Positions 17,177 to 25,245 of a stretch of 64,000 nt of DNA are shown piece after piece. Each line of letters starts with the position of its first letter. Position 1 is the stretch's first letter. This DNA is from Solirubrobacteraceae bacterium. GTDB taxonomy: Bacteria > Actinomycetota > Thermoleophilia > Solirubrobacterales > Solirubrobacteraceae. A program made the position numbers and the translations under genes. The DNA lies in NCBI GenBank assembly GCA_030447505.1, contig JAUJOT010000002.1, positions 1 through 64,000 of the forward strand, written 5' to 3'. The notes under the pieces are model-generated. The model saw nothing but the letters and a program-made list of their open reading frames with translations, did not search any database and was not told where the DNA came from.

Positions 17177-17273
17177 GCCCACGATATTGCGCAGAACTTT
17201 TCCTCGCCGACGCGATCGAACTATATGAACGCACGCTCCCGCGATCGGCGGGACCGTCCTCGAGGAGGCCATG

Positions 17274-17774
17274 ATGAGCGAACCCCAGTCCCCCAGCACC
17301 CCCGGCCGACCCGGAGCGGCCAGCGAGCCGGCCGAGGCGTCCTCGAAGGCGATGTCGCGGCGCGGCAACGAGCAGCTGAGCTCCGAGCTCGGCTCGACCA
17401 CGATCGCCGACGCGGTCGTTACCAAGATCGCGAGCATCGCCGCGCGGGAGGTGCGCGGCGTGTATGACCTCGGCGGTGGAACGGCGCGGGCGATCGGGGG
17501 GATGACACGGAGCGTTGGCATCGGTGGGATCGGTGTTGACGAGCGCATGCAGGGCGTCGCGGTGGAGCTCGGCGAGCGCGAGGCGGCGGTCGACCTCACG
17601 GTGGTGGTCGAGTACGGCGAGTCGATCCCGCAGATCGCCAAGACCCTGCGCGAGAACATCACCCGTCGCATCGAGGGCATGACCGGCCTGACGGTCACCG
17701 AGGTCAACATCGCCGTCAACGACCTCTACTTCCCCGGCGACGAGACGGCGGCCGAGCCGGCGCGCGTCGAGTAG
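17274..17774 (+). CDS. Asp23/Gls24 family envelope stress protein
   Basis: A 166-aa protein; of two adjacent ATGs (17271, 17274) either may be used, with CGAGGAGG just upstream. After a disordered Ser/Pro/Ala N-terminus (1-45), the Asp23 domain runs from TTIADAVVTKIASIAAREVR to LTVTEVNIAVNDLYFPGD, including AVDLTVVVEYGESIPQIAKT. Asp23 proteins form membrane-associated assemblies recruited by AmaP. It follows the anti-sigma fusion in the same operon. Confidence 0.9.
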   Translation: MSEPQSPSTPGRPGAASEPAEASSKAMSRRGNEQLSSELGSTTIADAVVTKIASIAAREVRGVYDLGGGTARAIGGMTRSVGIGGIGVDERMQGVAVELGEREAAVDLTVVVEYGESIPQIAKTLRENITRRIEGMTGLTVTEVNIAVNDLYFPGDETAAEPARVE

Positions 17775-17792
17775 CCCGGTCACAGCGCGGCC

Positions 17793-18194
17793 GTGTCATC
17801 TGCCGTTCCGAGCGCCGGTGCGACGACCATGCCGGTCTCCTCGCCCGCCGAGGTCCCGGCCTCGGCGTCGGTGCGCCTGCGTCTGGCCGCCCACGCGCGT
17901 GCAGCCGCGCTCGCCACTCGCGGCGTTCTCGGGCTCGACGCCGGGCGGACGGGCATGTGCATGACGGCCAGCGCGGGCCTGCGCGTCGACGGAGTGGTGT
18001 GCGCGGCGCTGCCCGACGGGCGCTACCAGGTGTCCGTCCACATCGTCGCCGCGATGGTCGCGCTGCGCCCGTTGGCCGACGCCGTCCGGGCGCGCGTCGA
18101 ACGCGACGTCGCGATTGCGGGCCTGGCCGACCGGCTCGGTCCGGTAGATGTCGCCGTGGAGGACGTCCAGGGCCGAACGGAGGCGCGCCCGTGA
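17793..18194 (+). CDS. Asp23-related protein
   Basis: A 133-aa protein from GTG 17793, 18 bp after the Asp23 gene. It has the layout of a degenerate Asp23 domain: an N-terminal helix (LRLAAHARAAALATRGVLGL), a central strand YQVSVHIVAAMVALRPLADA and a final strand VDVAVEDVQ. Its stop overlaps the next GTG by 4 bp (GTGA). Probably a third member of the Asp23 assembly. Confidence 0.7.
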   Translation: MSSAVPSAGATTMPVSSPAEVPASASVRLRLAAHARAAALATRGVLGLDAGRTGMCMTASAGLRVDGVVCAALPDGRYQVSVHIVAAMVALRPLADAVRARVERDVAIAGLADRLGPVDVAVEDVQGRTEARP

Positions 18195-18751
18195 TCGTGC
18201 TGCTGCGCGCGCTGGTGCGACTGCTCGGGTTTCTGCTGCTCATCGCGCTCGCGCTCGTCGGTCTCGGCTTCGCGCTGGCGGCGTTGCTCGGTGACCAGCT
18301 CGGGGTGCAGCTTGAGGGCTCGGCGGCCAGCCGCTGGCTCGAGCGGCTGGAAGGCAACGACACCCAGGTCCTCGAGGCCGTCATCGGCGGCGGCATGGTC
18401 CTGCTCGGGCTGTTGTTGTTGATCGGGGCGCTGGCGCCGCGCCGTGAACGCCGCGCCGTGCTCGAGCAGGGCGAGCACGGAACGCTCGACGCGCGCCGGC
18501 GCCCACTGACGCAGATGTTCACGGCGCTCGCCGAGCGCACCCGCGGCGTCACGCACGCCAAGGCGAAGCTGCGCCTCGGCCGGCAAGCGCGCCACGGACG
18601 GCTGGTGCTGCGAGCCGAACGACCGCGCACGACGGACAGCAGCGCCGTCCGCGACGCCGTCCGATCCGACGTCGGTGAGCTGGCGGCCGCCTTCGGCCTC
18701 AAGACCCGGATCCAAGCCCCGCTCGGGCGCCACGGCCATCGCGTGCAGTGA
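18191..18751 (+). CDS. AmaP-like alkaline-shock membrane anchor protein
   Basis: A 186-aa membrane protein beginning at GTG 18191. TM1 is residues about 2-30 (LVRLLGFLLLIALALVGLGF) and TM2 about 58-82 (VIGGGMVLLGLLLLIGALAP). The C-terminal cytosolic domain (90-186) is basic and helical (LTQMFTALAERTRGVTHAKA, VRSDVGELAAAFGLKTRIQA). The two-TM plus cytosolic domain layout and position in the Asp23 operon fit AmaP, which anchors Asp23 to the membrane. Confidence 0.75.
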   Translation: MIVLLRALVRLLGFLLLIALALVGLGFALAALLGDQLGVQLEGSAASRWLERLEGNDTQVLEAVIGGGMVLLGLLLLIGALAPRRERRAVLEQGEHGTLDARRRPLTQMFTALAERTRGVTHAKAKLRLGRQARHGRLVLRAERPRTTDSSAVRDAVRSDVGELAAAFGLKTRIQAPLGRHGHRVQ

Positions 18752-19359
18752 TGTTGCGCCAGCGCCTGCGCACGCGAACCTCGCCGCTCGCCTTCATCCA
18801 GCGGCTCCTCGAGCTCGCCCTCGCATTGGCGCTGATCTGGTACGGGCTCATCCTCGCCGGCCTCGCCCTCGACGTGATCGGCCGCGCCAGCGCCGACACC
18901 TACAGCGGCTACCGCACCGCCTACGACTTCGCCGCCGACCTGCTGGCGGGTCGGGCGTCGGACAGCGCGCGGCTGATCGCCGGCATCGCCGGCCTGGTCG
19001 CCTTCCTCCTCCTGTTCACCGTCGCAATCAAGCAGCTGCCGCGCCCCTACCTCGCCCGCCATGACCTCGAGCTCGAGGCCGGCGACCGCGGCACGGTCAC
19101 CGTCGAGCCGCGCGCCGTGGAGCGCTTGGCCGAGGGCATCGCGCTCCAGCACCCCGCCGTGGCGAGCGCCTCAGGGCGCTTCGGAACCGACGACCTGGCC
19201 GTGCTGCTCGAGGTGCGCCGCGCTCGCGACCTGCCCGACACGCTGCGCACCGTCCAGCGCAGCGTCAGCAACGGCCTCGAGCGCCACGGGCTACCCACCG
19301 TCCCCGTCAACGTGACTCTGACCGGCTATGACCGCTCAAGCAAGAGGGAGCTCAACTGA
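18748..19359 (+). CDS. DUF6286/AmaP-like two-TM membrane protein
   Basis: A 203-aa protein; GTG 18748 and ATG 18751 are both possible and both overlap the preceding stop. TM1 about residues 20-47 (LALALALIWYGLILAGLALD), TM2 about 78-100 (LIAGIAGLVAFLLLFTVAIK). The cytosolic domain 105-200 has an alternating strand/helix layout (GTVTVEPRAVERLAEGIALQ, LAVLLEVRRARDLPDTLRTV, VPVNVTLTGYD) much like an Asp23/AmaP C-domain. It is the second membrane anchor in this operon. Confidence 0.75.
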   Translation: MMLRQRLRTRTSPLAFIQRLLELALALALIWYGLILAGLALDVIGRASADTYSGYRTAYDFAADLLAGRASDSARLIAGIAGLVAFLLLFTVAIKQLPRPYLARHDLELEAGDRGTVTVEPRAVERLAEGIALQHPAVASASGRFGTDDLAVLLEVRRARDLPDTLRTVQRSVSNGLERHGLPTVPVNVTLTGYDRSSKRELN

Positions 19360-19360
19360 C

Positions 19361-19588
19361 ATGACCCCCAGACAATTCGCCGCCCTGCTCGGCTTCCTCT
19401 TCGCCGCCGCGTGGATCGGCTTCGGCCTCGGCGAAGCCATACTCTGCCTGGTCGGCGCCGGCGTTTTCACCGCCCTGCTCTACGCAGGCGAAGGCTTCCT
19501 CCGCGGCGACATCGACCTCGGCGAACTCCAAACCCGCGTGACCAACCGCCCGAACGCCAGCCGCGGCCCGGCTCCCCGCGCGCGCTGA
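19361..19588 (+). CDS. Small DUF2273-like membrane protein
   Basis: A 75-aa protein, ATG at 19361 with AGAGGGAG upstream; the frame is open earlier but the signal favours this start. Two close hydrophobic segments (FAALLGFLFAAAWIGFGLGE and ILCLVGAGVFTALLYAGEGF) are followed by a charged tail with GDIDLGELQTRV. DUF2273 proteins of this size regularly accompany Asp23. It closes the seven-gene operon. Confidence 0.7.
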   Translation: MTPRQFAALLGFLFAAAWIGFGLGEAILCLVGAGVFTALLYAGEGFLRGDIDLGELQTRVTNRPNASRGPAPRAR

Positions 19589-19973
19589 GCGGCCTGCCAT
19601 ACGCCAAGCGCCAGGGCATGATCGAGCCGGCCTTCGCCGACGCTCAGTTCAACCGACACCGCAACCGCCGCCTACGGCGCGGCAGATCCGTCGCTCGCTC
19701 AGAGCGCAGACGTAGCACGGCGACGCCCAGGGGCTCAAGCTCTGGCGGCACACCACCGCGCCGACACCGGCCTGAGCCGCGCCAGGCGCGGGCGGCGCGC
19801 TTCCGCGAACGCGCTTCTCGCCCATCTGGCCGCCCACCCCCCGACCCGCGCCACGTCGCCGCCTTACCCAACAGCCTCGACGAGATGCAGCAGCAGCGCA
19901 CAGGCGACCCGGCGCTTCTTCTAAGTGCGTTTAGACGAACGATCCGTCCGGCCGGGGATCTACTAATGCGCAC
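19589..19973. other. Intergenic region before tnpI; candidate internal resolution region
   Basis: About 385 bp without a supportable gene. It separates the stress operon from tnpI and is where Tn4430-type elements keep the TnpI target site. It contains the palindrome at 19941-19960 and the segment TGCGTTTAGACGAAC at 19926-19940, which resembles the inner edge of the right terminal repeat (TGCGTTAGACGAAG on that strand). Confidence 0.45.
19941..19960. promoter_or_regulatory. Imperfect palindrome upstream of tnpI
   Basis: GATCCGTCCGGCCGGGGATC, 13 bp before the tnpI ATG, is symmetric around CCGG with one mismatched pair. Its size and place suggest either the core crossover site for the tyrosine recombinase or an operator for the tnpI-tnpA-apeA transcript. 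No experimental analogue is claimed. Confidence 0.4.
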
Positions 19974-20903
19974 ATGGACCCTGCCCAGCCGCCGGATACC
20001 GCTTCGACTAACACGCGCGGCTCGCACGGAGATGCCGCCCGCGGCGCCCTCGGGCGCTATCTCGACGATCTAGCTGGCCAGCCGCTTGCGGCACGCACCC
20101 GCCAAGCGTACGCCGCGCACGTGTCGACCTATGTCGACTGGCTCGCCGAACGCCCGGAAGCCGGCGCGGCGTTGCGCGAGCCTCGAGCGCGAGACTTCGC
20201 CGGTCGGGACTTCAAGCGCTATCTGAAGGTCGAGCGTGGCTGGGCGCCGAGCTCGGTGAACCTCGCGCTTGCCGCGACCGATCACTTCAACCGCTTCCTC
20301 GGCCTCGGGCCCGCCGTCGTCACGCGCGAGCGCCTCGCGCAGTCCGCACCCCGCGCGCTGGATGAAGACCAGCAGCGCGATCTCGTCCGCGCCGCCGAGC
20401 AAGTCTCGCCACGCGACCGCGCGATCGTCGTGCTGCTACTGCACACCGCGCTGCGTCTGTCGGAGCTCGTCGCGCTGGACGTGGGTGATGTCCGCACTTC
20501 GGCGCGCAAGGGCGTCGTGGTCGTGCGCTCGGGCAAGGGTGATACGTACCGCGAGGTGCCGCTGAACCCGACCGCGCGCGCCGTCGTCGACGCGTGGCAC
20601 AAGGAGCGCGCGAAGGTCGTCGCTGAGGATGAGCCGGCGCTGCTGGTCGGCCGCGGTGGGGGGCGCCTTACCCCGCGCGCGGTTGATCTCGTGGTGCGGA
20701 AGGTCGCGCGCGCCGCGGGGCTCGAGCTGTCGGCGCACGTGCTGCGCCACACGTGCATCACCAAGCTCGTGCGCAAGGGCAGCGACGTCGTGCTCGTCGC
20801 CGAGCTCGCCGGCCACCGACGTTTGGAGACCACGCGCCGCTACAGCCTGCCCTCCCAAGCCGATCGGCAGCTGGCGATGGACGGCCTGGAGGTTGAGGAC
20901 TGA
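19974..20903 (+). CDS. tnpI: Tyrosine recombinase (TnpI-type resolvase of the Tn3 element)
   Basis: A 309-aa phage-integrase family protein. The N-terminal SAM-like DNA-binding domain spans about 25-125 (LAARTRQAYAAHVSTYVDWL). The catalytic domain holds Arg near 160 (HTALRLSELVALDVGD), Lys in the beta-hairpin (VVRSGKGDTYREVPLN), H-x-x-R near 256-259 (HVLRHTCITKLV), His near 281 (ELAGHRRLETTRRY) and the nucleophilic Tyr near 290. All catalytic residues are present, so it should be active. Its stop shares one base with the tnpA start. It probably resolves cointegrates made by TnpA. Confidence 0.9.
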   Translation: MDPAQPPDTASTNTRGSHGDAARGALGRYLDDLAGQPLAARTRQAYAAHVSTYVDWLAERPEAGAALREPRARDFAGRDFKRYLKVERGWAPSSVNLALAATDHFNRFLGLGPAVVTRERLAQSAPRALDEDQQRDLVRAAEQVSPRDRAIVVLLLHTALRLSELVALDVGDVRTSARKGVVVVRSGKGDTYREVPLNPTARAVVDAWHKERAKVVAEDEPALLVGRGGGRLTPRAVDLVVRKVARAAGLELSAHVLRHTCITKLVRKGSDVVLVAELAGHRRLETTRRYSLPSQADRQLAMDGLEVED

Positions 20904-23890
20904 TGGCGCGCAGCATCCTCAGCGACGCCGAGCGCCTCGCCTGGGAGCGCTTCCCGCAAGACCCCGACCCGGACGTCATCGGCGTGTACTTCACGCTCGC
21001 CGACGGCGAGGTCGACGATCTGCGTCGCCTGCCGACACCGGCGGGCCGGCTGGCGACCGCGATCGCCATCGCGGCGATCCGCTGGCTGGGGTTCGTCCCG
21101 GTCGAGCTCGACCTCGCCCCGAGCGCGGGCGTTCAGCGGCTCGCAGACCAGCTCGATGTCGATGCGGAGGCGGTCGCGGCGTACGAGCCGCCCGAGCGCA
21201 CCGGGCGCGAGCATCGCCAACGCGCGACAGATCTGGCGCACTTCCGCGACGCCGATGCGCGCGACGTCGACGACGTCGAGGATCTCCTCGTCGAGCACGC
21301 GCTTGAGCACGACTCGCCGCTGGCGCTGCTGCGGACCGCGGCAATCACGCTGCGCGACCGCCAGCTGCTGCGCCCGGCGATCTCGACGCTCGAGCGGCTC
21401 GTCGCCTCCGCACGGGCCCGCGCCGAGCGCGACACCCACGAGCGCCTCGAGCCGGTGCTGCACGCGCAGACGCGGCGGGTGCTGGACGCGCTGTGCGTGA
21501 CCGACGTGCGCCTTGGCGTGAGCCGGCTGGTGTGGCTGGGCCGCGAAGCGAGATCGGCGAGTCCGGCGCAGATCGTGGGGCAGCTGGAGAAGCTCGCGTT
21601 CCTGCGCGACCTCGGCGCACCCCACTGGCAGGTTGAGGCCGTGTCCGCCAACCGGCGCCGTCAGCTCGCGGCGCTCGCACGGCGCTCGACTACGGCGGCG
21701 CTCGCTGGCCGACCGGATCGCCTTCGCTACCCCGCGCTGCTGTGCTTCTGCCACGACCAGGCCGTCCGGCTGCTCGACGAGATCCTCGACCGCGCCGACC
21801 AGGCGGTCGGCGAGGCGCACGGACAGGCACTGCGCGAACTGCGCGAGCTGAAGGCGCAGACAGCGACCGCGGCCAACGAGAAGGTCGCGCTGTTCGACTT
21901 GCTCGTCGGCCTGCTGCTCGATGACGACGTGGCCGACGATGAGGTTCGCGCGCGTGCGTGGGAGGCGATGGCCCCGGAGCGCTGGGCGGCGGCGCGCCAG
22001 CAGGCCCAGGCGATCCTGCGACCGCTGGATGACAACCACTTCGCGCAGCTCGATGGCCGCTACGCGCACCTGCGGCGCTTCGTCCCGGCGTTGATCGCGG
22101 CGCTGCGCTTCGAAGCCGTCCCGACCGCTCAGCCGCTCATCAACGCGATCGAACTACTGCGCGAGCTCGACGGCATCGGCCGGCGCGCGCTGCCCGACAC
22201 GGCAGTGACCGCGTTCGTCCCGGCCCGCTGGCGCGCGCACGTCATCGGCGACGACGGACGCCCCGATCGTCGGCGCTGGGAGCTGTGCCTGCTGTCGGAA
22301 CTGCGAACTGCGCTGCGCTCCGGTGCCGTCTGGGTGCAGGGATCGCGCCGCTACCAACCTGCCGACCGCTACCTCATCGCGGCGGCCGCGTGGCCCGCGC
22401 GACGCGACGCCGCCCGGCGCATGCTGGGGCTACCAGCATCCGCCGACGAGCGCCTCGAGCAGCTCGCCCGCGACGTCGACCAGCGTGTGTCCGCGCTCGA
22501 TCGCGCGCTCGCGACAGGCGACGTCGCTGTCGACGTCCAAGACGGCGAGCTGCACGTCCGCCGCCTCCCCGGCGCCGAGCGACCCGCCGCGACGACCGCG
22601 CTGGCAGCGCACATCGCCAGCCGGCTGCCGCAGGTCGATCTCGCCGACATCCTGATCGACGTCGACGCGTGGACCGCCTTCAGCGACGAACTCACGCACG
22701 CGCACGGCGCGACACCGCGCCAGCCGCGGCTGCACGAGCACCGCTACGCCGCGCTGCTGGCTCACGCCTGCAACCTCGGCTACGCGCGCATGGGCCAGGC
22801 CGCCCGCATCGACCCGCAGCAGCTCGCGTGGACGACGCAGTGGTACCTGCGCCCCGAGGCGCTCGCCATGGCGAACGCCCGGATCGTGAACGCGCACCAC
22901 GCGTTGCCGCTCGCACAGGAGTGGGGCGACGGGCGCTTTTCAAGCTCCGACGGCAGGCGCTACCCCGTCGGCGTCGACTCGCCCGAAGCCCGCGCGGTGT
23001 CGCGTTACTTCGGCCGCGGCCGCGGCGTGACGTTCTACGTCTGGACGTCCGATCAGCACACCCACTACGCCACTCGCGTTGTCCGCACGACCGTCCGTGA
23101 CGCGACGTACGTCCTGGACGGGATCCTGGACAACCAGACCGAGCTTCCGATCGAGAAGCACACGACCGATACCGCTGGCTACAGCGACATCATCTTCGCG
23201 CTCTTCGATCTCCTTGGCCTGCAGTTCGCGCCCCGTCTCGCCGGGCTCCCCGACCGCCGCCTGTACCGACTTGGAAAGGCTGCGCGGACACCAGCCGAGC
23301 AGCTGCTCGCCCACCCGTTGAACCTCGATGTGATCCGCGACGGCTGGGACGACCTTGTGCGCTGCGCGGCGTCGCTGCGCGACGGGACCGTGACGGCGAG
23401 CCTGCTCGTCGCGCGACTGCAGGCCGCCGGCAGCAAGCTGCCGCTCACTCGGGCGCTGCAGGAGTACGGGCGGCTCGTCAAGACGCGGTTCGTGCTCGGC
23501 TACCTGGCCGACGAGGCCGAGCGCCGCGCCATCGGCCGCCAGCAGAACAAAGGTGAGAGCCTGCACGCGCTGCACGACCGCACCTTCCACGGCAACCATG
23601 GCACCGTGCGCCTGCACACGCTCGAGCGCCAATCCACACAGGCGCACTGCCTGCATCTCGTCGCCAACGCGATCGTCTACTGGAACACGATCTACATCCA
23701 GCGCGCCCTCGACGAACTCCCGTGCCAGTCCGGCGGCGACGAGCTCGCCGGGCTCACGCCGACGCTCTTCGAGCACATCAATCCGCTCGGCACCTACGAC
23801 TTCCGCACGGACCGGCCAGCCGGAAAGCTACGACCGCTTCGCGAACAACCAATGCCGCGGGAACCTCACCGTGGAGCCGCACGAGCATGA
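20903..23890 (+). CDS. tnpA: Tn3-family transposase
   Basis: A 995-aa Tn3 transposase. An N-terminal DUF4158 DNA-binding region (about 1-165, SILSDAERLAWERFPQDPDP) precedes a long helical middle and the RNase-H-like core: Asp in LADILIDVDAW near residue 588, Asp in HTTDTAGYSDIIFALFDLLG near 756 and Glu in QQNKGESLHALHD near 884. The family C-terminal motif HINPLGTYDF is near 960. The last ~15 residues are unlike the usual ending, and the stop overlaps the ApeA start by 4 bp (ATGA), which suggests that the passenger was joined directly onto the 3' end of tnpA. Full length, apparently functional. Confidence 0.93.
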   Translation: MARSILSDAERLAWERFPQDPDPDVIGVYFTLADGEVDDLRRLPTPAGRLATAIAIAAIRWLGFVPVELDLAPSAGVQRLADQLDVDAEAVAAYEPPERTGREHRQRATDLAHFRDADARDVDDVEDLLVEHALEHDSPLALLRTAAITLRDRQLLRPAISTLERLVASARARAERDTHERLEPVLHAQTRRVLDALCVTDVRLGVSRLVWLGREARSASPAQIVGQLEKLAFLRDLGAPHWQVEAVSANRRRQLAALARRSTTAALAGRPDRLRYPALLCFCHDQAVRLLDEILDRADQAVGEAHGQALRELRELKAQTATAANEKVALFDLLVGLLLDDDVADDEVRARAWEAMAPERWAAARQQAQAILRPLDDNHFAQLDGRYAHLRRFVPALIAALRFEAVPTAQPLINAIELLRELDGIGRRALPDTAVTAFVPARWRAHVIGDDGRPDRRRWELCLLSELRTALRSGAVWVQGSRRYQPADRYLIAAAAWPARRDAARRMLGLPASADERLEQLARDVDQRVSALDRALATGDVAVDVQDGELHVRRLPGAERPAATTALAAHIASRLPQVDLADILIDVDAWTAFSDELTHAHGATPRQPRLHEHRYAALLAHACNLGYARMGQAARIDPQQLAWTTQWYLRPEALAMANARIVNAHHALPLAQEWGDGRFSSSDGRRYPVGVDSPEARAVSRYFGRGRGVTFYVWTSDQHTHYATRVVRTTVRDATYVLDGILDNQTELPIEKHTTDTAGYSDIIFALFDLLGLQFAPRLAGLPDRRLYRLGKAARTPAEQLLAHPLNLDVIRDGWDDLVRCAASLRDGTVTASLLVARLQAAGSKLPLTRALQEYGRLVKTRFVLGYLADEAERRAIGRQQNKGESLHALHDRTFHGNHGTVRLHTLERQSTQAHCLHLVANAIVYWNTIYIQRALDELPCQSGGDELAGLTPTLFEHINPLGTYDFRTDRPAGKLRPLREQPMPREPHRGAARA

Positions 23891-25143
23891 TCGCGTCTGA
23901 CCTGGTTTCCAGTGAGCTACACGGGACCTGGAGCCTCTTCGGCACGTCGCAGCGCGTGCGCGGGCGGTTGATTTCATCCGAGGGGCGCGAGCGACTCCAG
24001 CTCGAGGGACTGCTTCCAATTTCGTCATCAGAGCGCCACGTCACGATCGAAGGCGAGTTGCTCGATGGCCGGGCCGTCTCTCTGCTGGATTGCGATCTCG
24101 CTGCTCGACGCGTAGGCCATCCGGACCTGTACATGGACGAGTGGCATGTGGGTCGGTCGCTGCTCGGCGTCAGCGTGGCGGGCGATCAGGAGCATGCGTT
24201 TGCTCGGCTGCGCCTCGAGCTGGATGGGCTGGCAGAGGCTCTCGGCCTTTCCGGGCTGAGCGTCGCCAGCTCCGATCTGACCAGTCCCAAGCACAAGCGT
24301 GTAGCCGTCGAGTGGGAAGAACCGGCACCGATCGTCGCGCCGTTCGGCCAAGCCACGCTGACGCTTCGCTGCCACCCGAGGTTCGAAGCGGTGTCCGACT
24401 TCGAGTTCCGACTCACGAACCGCGCAGTAGCTGACGTGACGCCCCACACCCCGATCAGCCTCGACGATGTCGGCCGCTTGGTCGATGACTTGATGAGCCT
24501 AGTGGCGCTAGCAACCGAGGCCGCCGGCGGTGTCTCACAACTGACCCTTCAGCCATGTTCGGGCGACCTCGATGTCGTCGTGAGCACCGCCGGCCGCCCC
24601 TGGTACGGGCCCACGCCGGCCGCCCAGGAGCCCCGATTGACGCTGGCGCAACTCGGCGCCGACGCCCCACGCTTCGTCGAAGCCTTCGAGCGCTTCCGGC
24701 GCGATCAGCCAGAGGCAGCCGAGCTGCTCTTCGAGTACCAGGTGTTCGCAGCCGTCATGACGCCACCGGACCGCTTCCTCTACCTGGCACGCTTCCTTGA
24801 GGCGTACCACAGACGCGATGCAGGCGTCGCATCGAACATCAACTTCGTAGACAGAGTCACCGCGCTACTTGAGGGCCCGGGAGCAGCCGCTCAACGGGCG
24901 TTCGGCGCACCCGCCTTGGAGCTCGCCAAGACGATCCGCGACACCCGCAACTATTACGTTCACTACGACCCCAGGAAGCGAGCCAGGGCGCGTCATGACG
25001 TGCCACTCGATGACCTGGCCGATCGCGTCTGGTGTGCAGTCCGCAGTGTCCTTCTCAGCGACCTCGGACTAAGCGCCGCGACGATCCAGGCCGTCCTCCA
25101 AGGCGACTGGCGCTTTCAACGAGCTACCGAAGCACCGCTGTGA
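23887..25143 (+). CDS. apeA: ApeA-like HEPN-domain antiphage protein
   Basis: A 418-aa protein, ATG at 23887. The N-terminal ~230 residues match the layout of the ApeA N-terminal domain: SELHGTWSLFGTSQRVRGRL, then ITIEG-type strands (HVTIEGELLDGRAVSLLDCD) and PIVAPFGQATLTLRCHPRFE. The C-terminal ~170 residues are a HEPN-type helical domain with FEYQVFAAVMTPPDRFLYLA and the RNase motif R-x4-H in TRNYYVHYDP near residue 361. ApeA proteins are single-gene phage defence factors thought to act by RNA cleavage and abortive infection. Here it is a transposon passenger between tnpA and the right terminal repeat. Homology is by motif reading, not by search. Confidence 0.75.
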   Translation: MIASDLVSSELHGTWSLFGTSQRVRGRLISSEGRERLQLEGLLPISSSERHVTIEGELLDGRAVSLLDCDLAARRVGHPDLYMDEWHVGRSLLGVSVAGDQEHAFARLRLELDGLAEALGLSGLSVASSDLTSPKHKRVAVEWEEPAPIVAPFGQATLTLRCHPRFEAVSDFEFRLTNRAVADVTPHTPISLDDVGRLVDDLMSLVALATEAAGGVSQLTLQPCSGDLDVVVSTAGRPWYGPTPAAQEPRLTLAQLGADAPRFVEAFERFRRDQPEAAELLFEYQVFAAVMTPPDRFLYLARFLEAYHRRDAGVASNINFVDRVTALLEGPGAAAQRAFGAPALELAKTIRDTRNYYVHYDPRKRARARHDVPLDDLADRVWCAVRSVLLSDLGLSAATIQAVLQGDWRFQRATEAPL

Positions 25144-25168
25144 TCGCCGCCCTACAGCCTGACCACTT

Positions 25169-25196
25169 GTTCATGCGTGTAGCCGCGGGCATGAAC
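25169..25196 (+). terminator. Perfect 8-bp inverted repeat after apeA
   Basis: GTTCATGC, a 12-nt loop, then GCATGAAC, 26 bp after the apeA stop and 6 bp before the right terminal repeat. It could terminate the tnpI-tnpA-apeA transcript at the transposon end, or be a protein-binding site. Confidence 0.45.
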
Positions 25197-25201
25197 TTCG
25201 T

Positions 25202-25240
25202 CTAACGCAGCTCGCCGATTCCGATTACTCAGTCGGCCCC
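25202..25240 (-). repeat. Right terminal inverted repeat (IRR) of the Tn3-family transposon
   Basis: Read from outside (minus strand) it begins GGGGCCGACTGAGTAATCGG and ends CGGCGAGCTGCGTTAG, matching the left end as described for 15441-15483. It is followed by the GATGT duplication at 25241-25245. Confidence 0.9.
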
Positions 25241-25245
25241 GATGT
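25241..25245. repeat. Right target-site duplication GATGT of the Tn3 element
   Basis: Identical to 15436-15440 on the far side of the element. Confidence 0.88.

Larger units (their letters stand above)
15441..25240 (+). mobile_element. Tn3-family transposon, 9.8 kb, TnpI/TnpA type with stress and defence cargo
   Basis: Complete element delimited by matched terminal repeats (15441-15483 and 25202-25240) and a 5-bp GATGT duplication. Transposition module: tyrosine recombinase tnpI (19974-20903) and tnpA (20903-23890), overlapping by one base. Passengers: an ECF sigma / zinc anti-sigma-Asp23 / AmaP-like operon (16101-19588) and an ApeA-like HEPN gene (23887-25143) between tnpA and the right end. 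A dead integrase fragment lies just inside the left end. The use of a tyrosine recombinase for cointegrate resolution matches the Tn4430 branch. Confidence 0.9.

Noticed and set aside
17716-19152. 478-codon minus-strand open frame over the Asp23 operon
   Set aside because: Low-complexity Arg/Ser/Ala shadow; the plus-strand genes have domains and start/stop overlaps.
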